Shown in pieces: positions 23,028 through 33,780 of a stretch of DNA of 64,000 nt. The translations under genes and the position numbers were made by a program. Source of the stretch: Xenopus tropicalis (taxonomy: Eukaryota; Chordata; Amphibia; Anura; Pipidae); assembly GCF_000004195.4 (NCBI RefSeq), contig NC_030679.2, positions 19,683,212-19,747,211 of the forward strand, given 5' to 3'. Below the pieces are notes generated by a model that saw nothing but the letters and a program-made list of their open reading frames with translations, had not been told where the DNA came from and did no database searches. Within the stretch, counting starts at the first letter, position 1. Each line of letters starts with the position of its first letter.

Positions 23028-23560
23028 CAGTGGAGGAAATAATTATTTGACCCCTCACTGATTTTGTAAGTTTGTCCAATGACAAAGAAATGAAAAGTCT
23101 CAGAACAGTATCATTTCAATGGTAGGTTTATTTTAACAGTGGCAGATAGCACATCAAAAGGAAAATCGAAAAAATAACTTTAAATAAAAGATAGCAACTG
23201 ATTTGCATTTCATTGAGTGAAATAAGTTTTTGAACCCCTACCAACCATTAAGAGTTCTGGCTCCCACAGAGTGGTTAGACACTTCTACTCAATTAGTCAA
23301 CCTCATTAAGGACACCTGTCTTAACTAGTCACCTGTATAAAAGACACCTGTCCACAGAATCAATCAATCAAGCAGACTCCAAACTCTCCAACATGGGAAA
23401 GACCAAAGAGCTGTCCAAGGATGTCAGAGACAAAATTGTAGACCTGCACAAGGCTGGAATGGGCTACAAAACCATTAGCAAGAAGCTGGGAGAGAAGGTG
23501 ACAACTGTTGGTGCGATTGTTCGAAAATGGAAGGAGCACAAAATGACCATCAATCTGTTG
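23028..23560 (+). mobile_element. Tc1-like transposon, 5' half
   Basis: It begins CAGTGGAGGAAATAATTATT, a typical Tc1-like terminal repeat next to TA, followed by the long 5' untranslated region and the first part of the transposase gene. Similarity to Tc1 stops abruptly near 23556, inside the transposase. The 3' half and the second terminal repeat are absent, so the copy is immobile. Confidence 0.88.
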
Positions 23561-23566
23561 CCCTAG
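23393..23566 (+). pseudogene. Tc1-like transposase N-terminus, truncated
   Basis: The frame opens with [20 protein letters not shown] and runs 57 codons to TAG at 23564. The preserved part is the first helix-turn-helix (paired-like) DNA-binding subdomain, with '[20 protein letters not shown]' matching Tc1-family proteins. The last few residues and the stop come from unrelated sequence past the breakpoint. The rest of the DNA-binding region and the whole DDE catalytic domain are missing. Full-length Tc1 transposases have about 340 residues, so this keeps about one sixth. Confidence 0.88.
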
Positions 23567-23652
23567 GCATGTGCCCTTGGATGCCTCTATACAAAATACT
23601 GCCCTGCCGAACACTCTACCTCTAGTACTATTAGCATGTAGTTAATATGTTC

Positions 23653-23765
23653 TGTCTCTGCGTCTCTGTGGGTTTTCTTTAGGTGTTCTGGTTTCATCCC
23701 ACCCTTTAAAAACACACAGACAGGCTCCTAATGAAAGAGATCACCAATCTTTGAGTGTGGATGTT
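23653..23765 (+). mobile_element. tRNA-SINE internal fragment
   Basis: It reads 'ctctgtgggttttctttagg', 'ctggtttcatcccaccct' and 'acacacagacaggctcctaat', in the same order as the body of the SINE at 47145-47612. Neither the tRNA-like head nor the tail is present. Confidence 0.5.
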
Positions 23766-26280
23766 AGAAAATTCATAAAGCCTCATTTACAGACAGGGTC
23801 GAAAATAAGGGGAGGGAGAGGAGATGGCTGCCTAGGGCACAATGGGGTGGGGAGCGCCATTTGGATGAGGGGAAGTGTATTATCGATGCTGGGAGTATGT
23901 GAAGGAGCAATCAAGCAGGGCAGAAGGAGGTATGTGGCATGGATTTAGAGAGAAATTAGCGTTGAGCTGATATGGATGGGCGCCAGGCATTAGGTGCCTA
24001 TAGATACAGAACTTTAGCTGACATCTAAATAGTTTGTATTTCACCATGATTGGCACACTGAAAATATACAAGCAACCATCTTAGAAATGGAGATACATGC
24101 TGAGATGAGCAGAGGCAATGAGACAGGGGAGCCTGGCATTGTAAATCTATGGGACTGGACCATTGGTACTGAGTGTCATTGGTAAGCCAATGCCATTGGT
24201 AAGAGCTGTCTATGGTGGGCTACAGCTTAGGTGGTGGAGGGGGGAGGACCAGATTATATACCAATAGTGCAATAATTTCAAAATAATCTCCAACTTCCAC
24301 AAAGTTATAACCAGTCTTCAAATTGTTCCCGAGTGGGGGTTATTATACCCATCAAAAGTTTTCGTGCATGGTACTTTCCTCCAACAAGTGATCCATATAC
24401 TCAGATAAGGATTTTAATGAATAACAATCTGCACAATTTTTTGCTAAAATTAACTGGAATTTCCCTTTTCTTATTTTATGAAATATTATCGATGCATTAT
24501 CAATGGGTGAGAGCTGTCTATTGCAGGCAACAGCAGGGGGAAGATAATATACCACCAGGGCCACTAAAGGAGCAGATCCCAGGGCAGTCTGCAACCCCTA
24601 AAGACAGCTATGGCAACTATTGATAGTCTCAGACATAATTCCCAATTTCTTAAGTTGCTGACATTCAAAATGGCTGAAAAACAGGACCACCATCAGTAAT
24701 TGTTGTCTCCATACTATTAGTAAGCAGGCTCTTCCCTCCAGGGGGCCCCAATGATTAGTCTTCTGGTTAAATAGGCCACCTGGTTAGTGGGCCCTGACCA
24801 ACAAGTAAAATGGGGCTCCAATGAATAAAAGGCTCCTTGCATGCACAGTGCTTATAGTGGTGGGACCCTGAAATCTACCTCTGCCAACAGCCACAAGAAT
24901 AATTAAGACAGTAAAGTTAAGAAAAACAGAAAAGCAATTAATAAACGGAGTAATAAAAAGCACAAGTGGGCATGTGCTTTCAAAATCAATAAAGGATGGA
25001 GTTAAATAAAGCATTATTTGGAACACCTCCTTAAGCTTATTAAAATACAAATGTGTAAAACTTCTACTGAATTAAGCACAATTTGTCCAGAAATTGTATG
25101 TGTAGCAAGATATTTTAAACCTAAATTTTCCTGCAGTGACTTTTGTGGCACATTGCTATATCAACAAGCTCTCAGAAAGGTTAAACCACTTACTGGGCCA
25201 ATTTGCTCCCTCAGAAAGGCTCAGTCACACTCTGAGTACTGTAAACTGCCTCGTGGATTTCTGCCCGCTAAATGCATTACAAATGTGCCCTTTGTCAAGT
25301 GCTCGAGGTGGCCGGCCACTTCTGTCTATTTGTTTAGCTGAAGAGATGCCTAAATATTTAGCAATCATAAGAGAGGAGTTAACAGTAGAAATAAATAGTT
25401 AATGTCTGGCGAGCAGCATTTGCCAAAAGCTGTAAAACGTGTTTGTTTTGAAAAATAACGATTTAACTAGAGCTTTATGAGGAAATCATTACTCAAGTGA
25501 ATGTTTCACTATTATAAAACCGATACATAATTGCTGCCAAACACGTTACATAAGTCACATTAAATGTCCCCGTCTTGTATGTATACATGTAGCATAAACA
25601 AGTAGTGCATTAATGCTTCACATCAGTGCTTACCCAGGCAACCAAAGATATAGATTAAAAACAAAATATATACAGTATATGTATTAGATGGACCCACAAG
25701 TTTGAGCCGATTTCTGTACAAGATTTCTTGGTCGCGGGCAGGTTCGGGTTGAGCTCTTCCTTCCACTCTCCCTACCTGTGACTTTGCGCTGTGGCTTCTG
25801 CCTTCAGCAGCCTCTATCTATAGGCGTGCACTTACCCCACCTTGCCTCCTTTCCTGGTAGATCAGGCATAGGTCTATAAAGAGAAGTCAGGTTGGGCTTG
25901 GGTTGGTAGTGAGCAGGTTAGGGTCTTGTGCGGGTCAACTTTTTGTTGACCCACATATCACTAATATGTTTATATATATATAGGGGTATCCAAATAATTG
26001 TACTGCAATTATCAGGGCTCTTTCAGAACAAAAGCTGGTTGAACAGTCTATACTGGACATTCTGCAGCAGAATATGCTGTTCTGCACATTAGCAGACAAA
26101 GTTTCATGGAAAAATGCAGCCTTGGTAATTGCATTTTGAAAAGATCTCAATGTGCCCCTCAAAGATGAAGATGGAGTGGTTATTGAGGAAGGAACATTCT
26201 TGAAGGTTACGGAGGAATTCTGAGGTTGTTTTTGATGAATGGAAGTTTGTAATTAGTGACTAAGGAATTAGAAACTGTAT
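23766..26280. other. Long stretch free of recognisable repeats
   Basis: No gene is supported. The part at about 25020-25620 is AT-rich, contains ATTA/TAAT and AATAACGATTTAA-like words, and lacks any element ends; see findings. At 26011-26220 a plus-strand frame reads like protein but has an in-frame TGA. Open frames at 25018-25402 overlap in two frames and have no motif. Confidence 0.4.
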
Positions 26281-26281
26281 G

Positions 26282-27520
26282 AAATACAGTACCGCACAGA
26301 AGGTTAATGATCAAATTGAGGAATATTGGCCTAGAACATAATATTTGTAATTGGATAGAAAACTGGCTGAAGGATAGAGTACAAAGAGTGGTGGTAAATG
26401 GAACATTTTCTAATTGGGCCAGTGTGGTTAGTGGAGTACCGCAGGGGTCAGTCCTTGGTCCTTTGCTTTTTAACTTGTTTATTAATGACCTGGAGGTGGG
26501 CATAGAGAGTACTGTTTCTATTTTTGCTGATGACACTAAATTGTGCAAAACTATAAGTTCCATGCAGGATGCTGCCGCTTTGCAGAGCGATTTGACAAAA
26601 TTGGAAAACTGGGCAGCAAACTGGAAAATGAGGTTCAATGTTGACAAGTGCAAAGTTATGCACTTTGGTAGGAATAATATAAACGCAAACTATCTACTGA
26701 ATGGTAGTGTGTTGGGGGCATCCTTAATGGAGAAGGATCGAGGGGTTTTTGTAGATCACAAGTTGTCTAATTCCAGGCAGTGTCATTCTGTGGCTACTAC
26801 AGCAAATAAAGTGCTGTCTTGTATAAAAAAGGGCATTGACTCAAGGGATGAGAACATATTTTTGCCGCTTTATAGGTCCCTGGTAAGGCCTCACCTTGAG
26901 TATGCAGTGCAGTTTTGGGCTCCAGTCCTTAAGAAGGATATTAATGAGCTGGAGAGAGTGCAGAGACGTGCAACTAAACTGGTAAAGGGGATGGAAGATT
27001 TAAGCTATGAGGTTAGACTGTCGAGGTTGGGGTTGTTTTCTCTGGAAAAGAGGCGCTTGCGAGGGGACATGATTACTCTGTACAAGTACATTAGAGGGGA
27101 TTATAGGCAGTTGGGGGATGTTCTTTTTTCCCATAAAAACAATCAGCGCACCAGAGGTCACCCCTATAGATTAGAGGAACAGAGCTTCCATTTGAAGCAG
27201 CGTAGGTGGTTTTTCACGGTGAGGGCAGTGAGGCTGTGGAATGCCCTTCCTAGTGATGTGGTAATGGCAGACTCTGTTAATGCCTTTAAGAGGGGCCTGG
27301 ATGAGTTTTTGAACAAGCAGAATATCCAAGGCTATTGTGATACTAATATCTACAGTTAGTATTACTGGTTGTATATATATAGTTTATGTATGTGAGTGTA
27401 TAGATTGGTTAGTATAGGTTGTGTGCTGGGTTTACTCGGATGGGTTGAACTTGATGGACAATGGTCTTTTTTCAACCCTATGTAACTATGTAACTATGTA
27501 ACTATGTAACTATGTAATGA
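26282..27520 (+). mobile_element. CR1-type LINE, 5'-truncated, best copy in the window
   Basis: The element starts within the reverse transcriptase region near 26282 and ends in a tandem octamer tail 'ctatgtaactatgtaactat' at about 27479-27519. The stretch after the stop ('gttgaacttgatggaca' ... 'tttcaacccta') is the CR1 3' untranslated end and matches, inverted, the ends at 3868, 7219 and 34709. The endonuclease and the first RT motifs are absent. Confidence 0.9.
26307..27359 (+). CDS. CR1 ORF2 reverse transcriptase, C-terminal 350 residues
   Basis: It encodes the later RT motifs and C-terminal region of a CR1-clade non-LTR retrotransposon, which copies its RNA at the genomic target. Visible features, in order: NWLKDRVQRVVVNG (residues about 19-32), the motif SGVPQGSVLGPLLFNLFIND (about 42-61), the catalytic FADD box (about 74-77), the lysine/methionine-rich WKMRFNVDKCKVMHFG segment, and the CR1 C-terminal signature ERVQRRATKLVKG. 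No stop interrupts 350 codons, so the copy is young or selected within its subfamily. The N-terminal endonuclease and first RT motifs are lost by 5' truncation. Codons for V-P-H-R-R-L upstream of the methionine extend the frame to about 26288, but a TGA precedes them. Confidence 0.92.
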   Translation: MIKLRNIGLEHNICNWIENWLKDRVQRVVVNGTFSNWASVVSGVPQGSVLGPLLFNLFINDLEVGIESTVSIFADDTKLCKTISSMQDAAALQSDLTKLENWAANWKMRFNVDKCKVMHFGRNNINANYLLNGSVLGASLMEKDRGVFVDHKLSNSRQCHSVATTANKVLSCIKKGIDSRDENIFLPLYRSLVRPHLEYAVQFWAPVLKKDINELERVQRRATKLVKGMEDLSYEVRLSRLGLFSLEKRRLRGDMITLYKYIRGDYRQLGDVLFSHKNNQRTRGHPYRLEEQSFHLKQRRWFFTVRAVRLWNALPSDVVMADSVNAFKRGLDEFLNKQNIQGYCDTNIYS

Positions 27521-28120
27521 TAGAATATCCTGGAATTGTATGTGAAGACAGAGAATTCAGGAGTAGTGATTTAGGAAGATGAATTCTAGAGTATTTTTTT
27601 AGGAACACTCTGTAAAGTCGGACTAGCCCACTGAGACACGGCTCCCCCCCATCTTTAATTTTTAACAGTAAAGTAAGTACCGCAGCAGAAGCCGAGGTGG
27701 CTGGGTGGTTGGGAGTCGGGTACCCCGTGGGCCCCCGGTACCCCAGTAAATTAATAAAAATAAATCAATAGTTATTGAGCAAGGAGAATTGTGGATTAGT
27801 TATTAAAGAAAATGAATTACAAAGAAGTTATTGAGGAAGGGGAATTCTGTAATAGATATCACTATTTTCTGTTTTTCACTTTCAATGGAAACATTTTTAA
27901 AAACTGACCCACTTGCGCCCTCTAGCTCTCATAAACCAGTATCCCAAACTAAGTGACACAAAACAGTCTGTTAGTCACAATTATTATTATCTACCATGGC
28001 GAGAGTTCGGTGTCATTTGTGCTTGTCACTGTTACACTGTAAGCAAGCATTGGAAGAGTGGGTATAGGGCTGCTTAGGTTTTAGCTAGAACAAAAATTTG
28101 AATGCCACCACTGATCATAA
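27521..28120. other. Unassigned sequence
   Basis: No gene was seen. Around 27615-27745 GC-rich sequence 'ggtaccccgtgggcccccgg' resembles interiors of CAGTGTC-type hAT MITEs, but no ends were found. Confidence 0.4.
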
Positions 28121-28256
28121 GGGCTCTGGCACACGGGGAGATTACACATTACATTTTCGCCGGTGGGATGGCAGGTGATGGCAACTCGGGGAGATTAGTC
28201 GCCCGCGAACAGGGAGTTTTGTCGCAGGCGACTAATCTCCCCGTGTGCCAGAGCCC
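28121..28256. mobile_element. Family B MITE, short copy, TAA target
   Basis: The ends GGGCTCTGGCACACGGGGAG and ...CGTGTGCCAGAGCCC are nearly perfect inverted repeats. TAA flanks at 28118-28120 and 28257-28259. It is 136 bp; compared with 45380-45707 the interior is shortened. Confidence 0.85.
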
Positions 28257-28282
28257 TAAGAGCTAAGGACAGAGGAGACAGT

Positions 28283-28880
28283 AGGGCTGATTCACTAAGG
28301 TGCGTTAAAACAAGTGTTATTTTTTGCTTCTTAACGCACGATTCACTAAAAGGATATTTGCGTTAATTTAGAAGCAATGCTGTTTGCGTTATTTAAGTCA
28401 CAAAGACTATTTTCGTGCGGTATTTGACGCAACGCGCGCTAATTAACACAGCGCGCTACATGTCGCACGCAAATTAATGCACGTGCGCTACTTACCGCGC
28501 GCACGCCATATTAGCCATACACACCATTACGTTCGGAAAACTATTTTTTTTTAAAATGACCATTTCCCTGCAAACTGGAGGCTGCATTACTCTGGGGCCA
28601 ACACAGACTTGAATAAATTACACTGCAAAGTCCTTATTGTGTTGCCAAAAGCTCGTGTACTTTTCTATAATTACCGCCTGCCCCAAGTAGGTGTTAATTT
28701 TCGCATAGACTAATGCGATATTTAGCGCGTCTAAGTGTTTGTGAATCATGCGTTAGTATTATTTCTGCGCGCTAATTAACGCAATGCGGTAAAATTAACT
28801 ACAATAATACTTTTTTGCACGTCACTTTTAAAGCAAAAAAGCATGCGATAAGCGTTATTGCACTTTAGTGAATCAACCCT
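28283..28880 (-). mobile_element. Harbinger-like MITE, copy A2
   Basis: The ends AGGGCTGATTC and GAATCAACCCT are flanked by the 3-bp repeat AGT (28280-28282 and 28881-28883). The interior matches A1 in reverse ('cacagacttgaataaa', 'caaagtcc', 'ttttctataattaccgcctg', 'gaatcatgcgttagtatt'), so it is assigned the minus orientation. It is non-coding. Confidence 0.8.
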
Positions 28881-29247
28881 AGTATCTCTTGTATTAACTG
28901 CCCCATTGGAAAGAGCTGGGAGGACGTATGACTAAACACACCAATTCTGGTGTTTTTGGACTACGGTTCCCTTACTATCTTGGGTTATAACACTTGACAC
29001 TACAACAAATAGTTCATGTTCCCTTTCCTTTCTAAGGGGACGTTAATTGCCTTTTAGAATGCACATCTCAGCTTCATTTTCTTCACTCTTAATTAAATGC
29101 ATCTTTTGTCTCTTTTCATTATTACACTGAGTACATTTGTACTCAGCAAATTCTACTTTTGATGGTTTTTCTTCTTTTAATTTTTAGCATGTGAATTACA
29201 ATTTAACCCTTTCATACAGTAATGCATGGCCAGTATTAAGGAAGTCC

Positions 29248-29675
29248 TTAAAGGAACAGTAACACCAAAAAATGAAAGTGTTTTAAAGTAATTAAAATAT
29301 AATGTACAGTTGCCCTGCACTGGTAAAACTGGTAAGTTTGCAACAGAAACGCTACTATAGTTTATATAAATGAGCTGCTATGTCAACACGGGGGCAGCCA
29401 TTGAAGCTGGGAAAAAGGAGAAAAGGCACAGGCACATAGCATATAACAGATAAGCTTTGTAAAATATAATGGGGTTTTATCTGTTATCTGCTATGTAACC
29501 TGTGCCTTTTCTCCTGTAAATGGCTGCCCCTGTGGCTACACAGAAGCTTTATTATATAAACTATAGTAGTCTTTCTAAGGAAAACACACCAGTTGTACCA
29601 GTACAGGGCAGCATTACATTATATAGTAATTACTTTTATACACTTTCATTTTTTGGTGTTACTGTCCCTTATTAA
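29248..29675. mobile_element. Kolobok/T2-type palindromic MITE (TTAAAGGAACAGTAACACC)
   Basis: The left TTAAAGGAACAGTAACACC and right GGTGTTACTGTCCCTTATTAA are inverted, with TTAA at both outer ends. The palindrome continues inward ('aatgaaagtgttttaaagta', 'actatagtttatataaa', 'ggcagccatt', 'ggagaaaaggcacaggcaca'), so almost the entire 428 bp can fold. It is non-coding. Confidence 0.85.
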
Positions 29676-29964
29676 GGAATCAGGATGGGCAGGACCAGTG
29701 GCCTTCTGGAGTCATATATCAAAGATGGACACAGGATGAGGCTTAAGTCTGCCTGCCCAGTCAGTAAAATTAATCCTTTATGCCAGTTACTACCAGGAAA
29801 GAAAGAAACTAGAAGAAAGAGAAACAGAATGGCTGGAGGCATCCCGAGCTGTGTGCAGAGGGGCACAGAGGCACTAAGTGAAAGCATATAAACATTGCAT
29901 ATCTTGTGCATATAATCACAGATGTTCATCAGGGCTCCTTCCAGTTTATTATGGTTTCAAAATA

Positions 29965-30512
29965 CAGGCACAGGATCCGAAACCCGTTATTCTGAAAGCT
30001 CTGAATTACGGGAAGGCCATCTCCCATAGACTCCATAATCAAATAATTCAAAAATGTAAAACATATTCCCCTTTTCTCTGTACCAATAAAACAGTAGCTT
30101 GTACTTGATCCCACATTAGATATAATTATGTATTATATCTTTGCTGGGATCCTTAATCATTATTGGAAACAAAACTATCCTATTGGGTTTATTTAATGCA
30201 TAACTGATTTTTTAGCAGATTTATCAAAATGTGAGTTTAGAGCCAAATACATAAAATCTCACCCACGTTCTATTTATTCCTATGGGATATTTAGAAGCTT
30301 ATTTATCAGTGGTTGAAAGTTAGAATTCACCAAATGATAAATATGTTTTTTTAAAATCCAAAAGAAATGAATAGAACGTGGGTTAGTTTTTATATATTAA
30401 GCTCTAAACTCACATTTTGATAAATCTTTAATGTATGGAGTTCCAAATGGAAAGACCATATATCTGGAAAACACCAGATACCAAGCATTCTGGTTAATGG
30501 GTCCAATACTTG
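29965..30512. mobile_element. TA-target MITE, family T, with a nested MITE
   Basis: The ends CAGGCACAGGATCCG and ...GGGTCCAATACTTG are flanked by TA and are diverged. Inner blocks 'ttctgaaagctctgaattac' and 'tcctattgggtttatttaat' match other family T copies. It is interrupted by the element at 30218-30430. Confidence 0.7.
30218..30430. mobile_element. Palindromic MITE nested in family T
   Basis: The left 'gatttatcaaaatgtgagtt' is answered by the right 'aactcacattttgataaatc', and the palindrome extends through 'tagagccaaatacataaaa' and 'ctcaccacgttctat'-like blocks. The host element continues on both sides. A relative lies at 17631. Confidence 0.75.
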
Positions 30513-30595
30513 TAATTGTAATCTAAACACTGCATAATGGGCAGTAAAAAGGTCTCTAGTTCAGTGCATTTTTATTGAATGAGCCCCAGTAAACA

Positions 30596-30893
30596 TAGGG
30601 AGATTAGTCGCCCGCAATAAATCTTCACTACCGCCAGTGCTTAACCTCCCCGATATGCCATCCCACCGGCAATAATGTAAATCGCCGGTTGGATGGCATA
30701 TGCATCGCTTCAGTCGCCCAAAGTTGCCTCACAAGGAAACTTCAGGCAACGTCGGGCTACCGTAGCGATGCGTATGCCATCCCACTGCCGATTTACATTC
30801 TTGCCGGTGGAATGGCATTTAAAGGAGATTAGTAGCCCGTAGTAAAGAGTTATCGTGGGCAACTAATCTCCACTAGTGCCACTGCCCTAAACC
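30596..30893. mobile_element. Family B MITE, degraded
   Basis: It contains 'gggagattagtcgcccgc' on the left, 'gcaactaatctccac' and 'gccactgccctaa' on the right, and inner inverted 'tatgccatcccaccggcaa' blocks. It keeps the nested-palindrome plan of 45380-45707 but has many substitutions. Confidence 0.65.
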
Positions 30894-31508
30894 TCTCTAA
30901 CTCCCTTTGTTACAAACAATTACACTCTTCTGGCTCCTGGTCAAGTGGCAAGTATAGAAAAAAAACTTTTTTCCTGTCCTTCAGAGCCCTACATTCCTCT
31001 GCTTGCCTCTGTATTCTGCACTCGTCTCACTATACTCTCTTTCCAAGCCCTTATGCTCAGCTCGGGACATTCTATTTTTTAATACAGTTTACACAAAAGT
31101 CATGAATAATACTATGTTGTGCTTGGAGCTACTGGCACCTCCTGATTGCTCCAGTATTCCCTTTACAGTCAGTGTCAATAGGCGCAGCACAGTTGTGCCT
31201 AAAGTATTGGGCGCAGGTGGCACAGTGTTCATGCAATTGCAGTAATTTTAGAATCGGGCACAATTGCGGTTGGCACAGTGCAGTTACACCATCCTTATTA
31301 AAAGGTTAATTTGCAAAAAGGAGCATTCCACATGATTGTCAACTGCCCCTTATTTACTGGTGTAATCACTGTTTAGAGCTCAGCTATCAAAGTAGGTGCT
31401 AAATTGCACAAGTGCAGGTACCCATGGGCACTAACTAATATCAGCCAAGGTTAATATTGGTGATTAGACTTGTACTTAATTTTGCCATTTTAATTCATAA
31501 ACCTATAT
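30894..31508. other. Unassigned sequence
   Basis: No gene was recognised. An 80-codon open frame at 31003-31245 crosses low-complexity 'gcacagt' repeats and has no motif. Confidence 0.4.
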
Positions 31509-32075
31509 AGGGTTGATTCACTAAAGGTCGATATATTTCGAGCGCTATTAATAGCATGCGTTAAAAATGTTACCGCGTCTAATTTAGACGCGATGCTGCT
31601 TGCGTTATTTAAGTCGCGAAGACTATTTTTGTGCGGTATTTGACGGAACGCACGCTAATCAACGCATCAAATAGTCGCCGTGCACGCCATATTAGCCATA
31701 CAAGGCATTACTTTCATAAAACTACTTTTAAGAAAATGACCATTTCCCTGCAAACTTGAGGCTGCATCACTCTAGGGCCAACACAGACTTGAATAAATCC
31801 CACTGCAAAGTCCATATTTTATTGCCAAAAGCTCATTAACTGTACTTTTCTATAATTACCGCCTGCCTCAAGTAGGTGTTATTTTTCGCACAGACAAATG
31901 CGATATTTAGTGCGTCTAAGTGTTTGTGAATCATGCGTTAGTATTATTTCTGCGCGCTAATTAGCGAAATGCGTTAAAATTAACGCATGCGGTAGAGCAA
32001 AATTTAACACATGCGGTAGAGCAAAATTTAACGCATGCGATATGCGACTTAATGCACGCGATAATACTTTAGTGA
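31509..32075 (-). mobile_element. Harbinger-like MITE, copy A3, 3' end lost
   Basis: The left end AGGGTTGATTCACTAAAG follows TAT. The interior matches A2 ('cacagacttgaataaatccc', 'tataattaccgcctgcctca', 'gaatcatgcgttagtatt'). The sequence breaks off at 'actttagtga' just before the terminal GAATC, so the right end is truncated. Three tandem 'aaaatttaacgcatgcggta' words lie near 31975-32040. Confidence 0.75.
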
Positions 32076-32527
32076 GTTTTTTCGTCTTCGTCTAACGCCT
32101 TTCGTATCTCACATTCTCTCACACAGTCACGCACCATTTGCTCACATATAATACTTACTCTATACTCACCCTCTACTTACCCTAAACTGTCATGCACCCA
32201 GATGAGTGACTGCCCCTCATACTTCTAGGCCTGATGTTACCAGTCTCATACTCTAGGAGGTGGTGTCTTTGAGTGAAGGTGGAGCTGACTGTACGACTAG
32301 GAAACGCAGAAGATGATGCAGCCTTTGTGCAGCAGGTGGAGATGATTTTGATATGCCCCTGTCCCCCAATCTTATTTATCTATGCTAGATGGAACAGCAT
32401 GACTTTATTACTGGCTGGATTACATACTCCAATACATACCTAATCCAGCCAGGAGGATTGTAAAAATAAGAATTTTATTATTATTTATTATTATTAATTA
32501 TTAGTACCGCTGATATAATTTCTAATA

Positions 32528-32795
32528 CAGGTGTGGGATCCCTTATCCTTATTTAAAATTTTAAAACTGATTTCCATTTTCTCTGTAGTAACAAAACAGT
32601 ACCTTGTACTTGATCCCAACTAAGGTATAAATAATCCTTATTGGATGCAAAACAATTCTATTGGGTTTAATTAATGTTTTATTAATTAATTGATTTTTTT
32701 AGTAGACTTAAGGTATTGAGATCCAAATTACGGAAAGACCCCTTATCCGGAATACCCTTGGTCCCGAGCATTCTGGATAATGGGTCCTATACCTG
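32528..32795. mobile_element. TA-target MITE, family T
   Basis: The ends CAGGTGTGGGATCCC and ...GGGTCCTATACCTG are flanked by TA. Inner blocks 'tggatgcaaaacaattctat' and 'aagaccccttatccggaata' are shared with the copy at 54650. It is non-coding. Confidence 0.85.
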
Positions 32796-33399
32796 TATCT
32801 TTACATATTTTAGTATGGAGTACATTTTTCATTATAATTAATTCTCTCCTTAATTCTGCTCCCTTCCACCCATCTGCTCATGTCAGTTCTGTTGCTTCCA
32901 ACCCTTCCGTTCCCCTCTTCTGTGCTCCCATCTGCCATGCATTTGCCCCTTTTTTCTCCCTGAGTCCCTGCTTTTCCCCTCCCTTTTCCCTTTCTAGGTT
33001 GAACTTGTCCATTTCCTGTTGTATTGCCTGCCCCTAGCTGCCACAGGGGATCAGACAGTAGGCAATGAGAAAGAGCAGCAGCAGGCAAGGCAGGGGTCTT
33101 TGGAAGTCAAGAGGGGATAGAGGCAGAAGGTGTACTAGGGGGATGGCAGTGTGCAGACAGGTGGGCTGTTGGAAAAGTGCGAGTGGTGGAATGCCAGAAG
33201 ACACAAGCAATGAGGGCCTACTTTCACAACAATTAGGTGTACGTAGTGCTAACTGTAATAGATATTATGTAGCATTATGGTGAAAATACTGATGGGAATT
33301 ATCCTTGGGATTGTGACCCATCAGGCAGATGGTACTCTGACAAGCTGGGCTAAACCTAAATCTGTGGAACTAAATAACAATACTGAGCCAAAGTTGTAC
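32796..33399. other. Unassigned sequence, probably intron of the kinase gene
   Basis: If the kinase gene is intact, this lies in the intron after the second exon. C/T-rich sequence at 32860-33000 gives overlapping open frames on both strands but no motif. Confidence 0.4.
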
Positions 33400-33564
33400 C
33401 TCAGTTTGAAAATCAGCATGGCCTTGGCAAAGGAACGGGCACTCTCTGGAGATCTTCAGCACTTGTGCCTCATTCTCAGTGCTGTCGTACTTTGTCTTCT
33501 TTGTTTTTCTTATTGATTTTACAGCCACATATGGCTCTGTATCTCCCAGCTTAGCCAGCATTAC
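33400..33564 (-). CDS. Protein kinase (AGC/PKC-like), second visible exon of the kinase domain
   Basis: This exon continues the N-lobe of a serine/threonine kinase: 55 codons beginning VMLAKLGD, with VAVKSIRK holding the expected ATP-binding lysine, then a lysine-rich link, then TENEAQVL with the expected alpha-C glutamate, then CPFLCQGHADFQTE, which fits the PKC-type 'PFL...FQT' strand. On the minus strand the acceptor is a pyrimidine tract ending tttctcag, and the donor after GAG is gtacaa. Joined to 33781-33887, the reading frame runs on without a gap in the glycine loop (GNGGYGK + V). Translation past the donor gives VQLWL before a stop; since this also fits the family, a later donor (gtattg, exon end at 33384) is possible. 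The catalytic loop and DFG are not found in the window. The exact subfamily is uncertain. Confidence 0.82.
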
Positions 33565-33780
33565 CTGAGAAAGGCAAGAAAAGACTCAATATTAATTATT
33601 ATGTGTTTACGGCACTAAGATGGAAAGCACAGTGATATATTGTTGGAAATTCAGATTTCTATTTTATTTCTTTTATGCATCATTGAAAATATTCCCTAGA
33701 GTACTCATTCCTTTTGCTTTCACATTTAGGATTTAAACCCTACAAAATAAGAGCCGTGACTAATGGGAACCAGTACTCAC
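33565..33780 (-). other. Kinase intron (216 bp)
   Basis: It begins gtgagt and ends with a pyrimidine-rich tract and cag, read on the minus strand. It is phase 0 and contains no recognisable repeat. Confidence 0.75.

Noticed and set aside
25018..25402. Overlapping open frames of 107 and 88 codons
   Set aside because: Two frames are open over the same bases, with no motif, no splice context and no clear start; chance is sufficient.
26207..26663. Minus-strand open frames of 148 and 71 codons
   Set aside because: They are antisense to the CR1 reverse transcriptase, which has the recognisable motifs.
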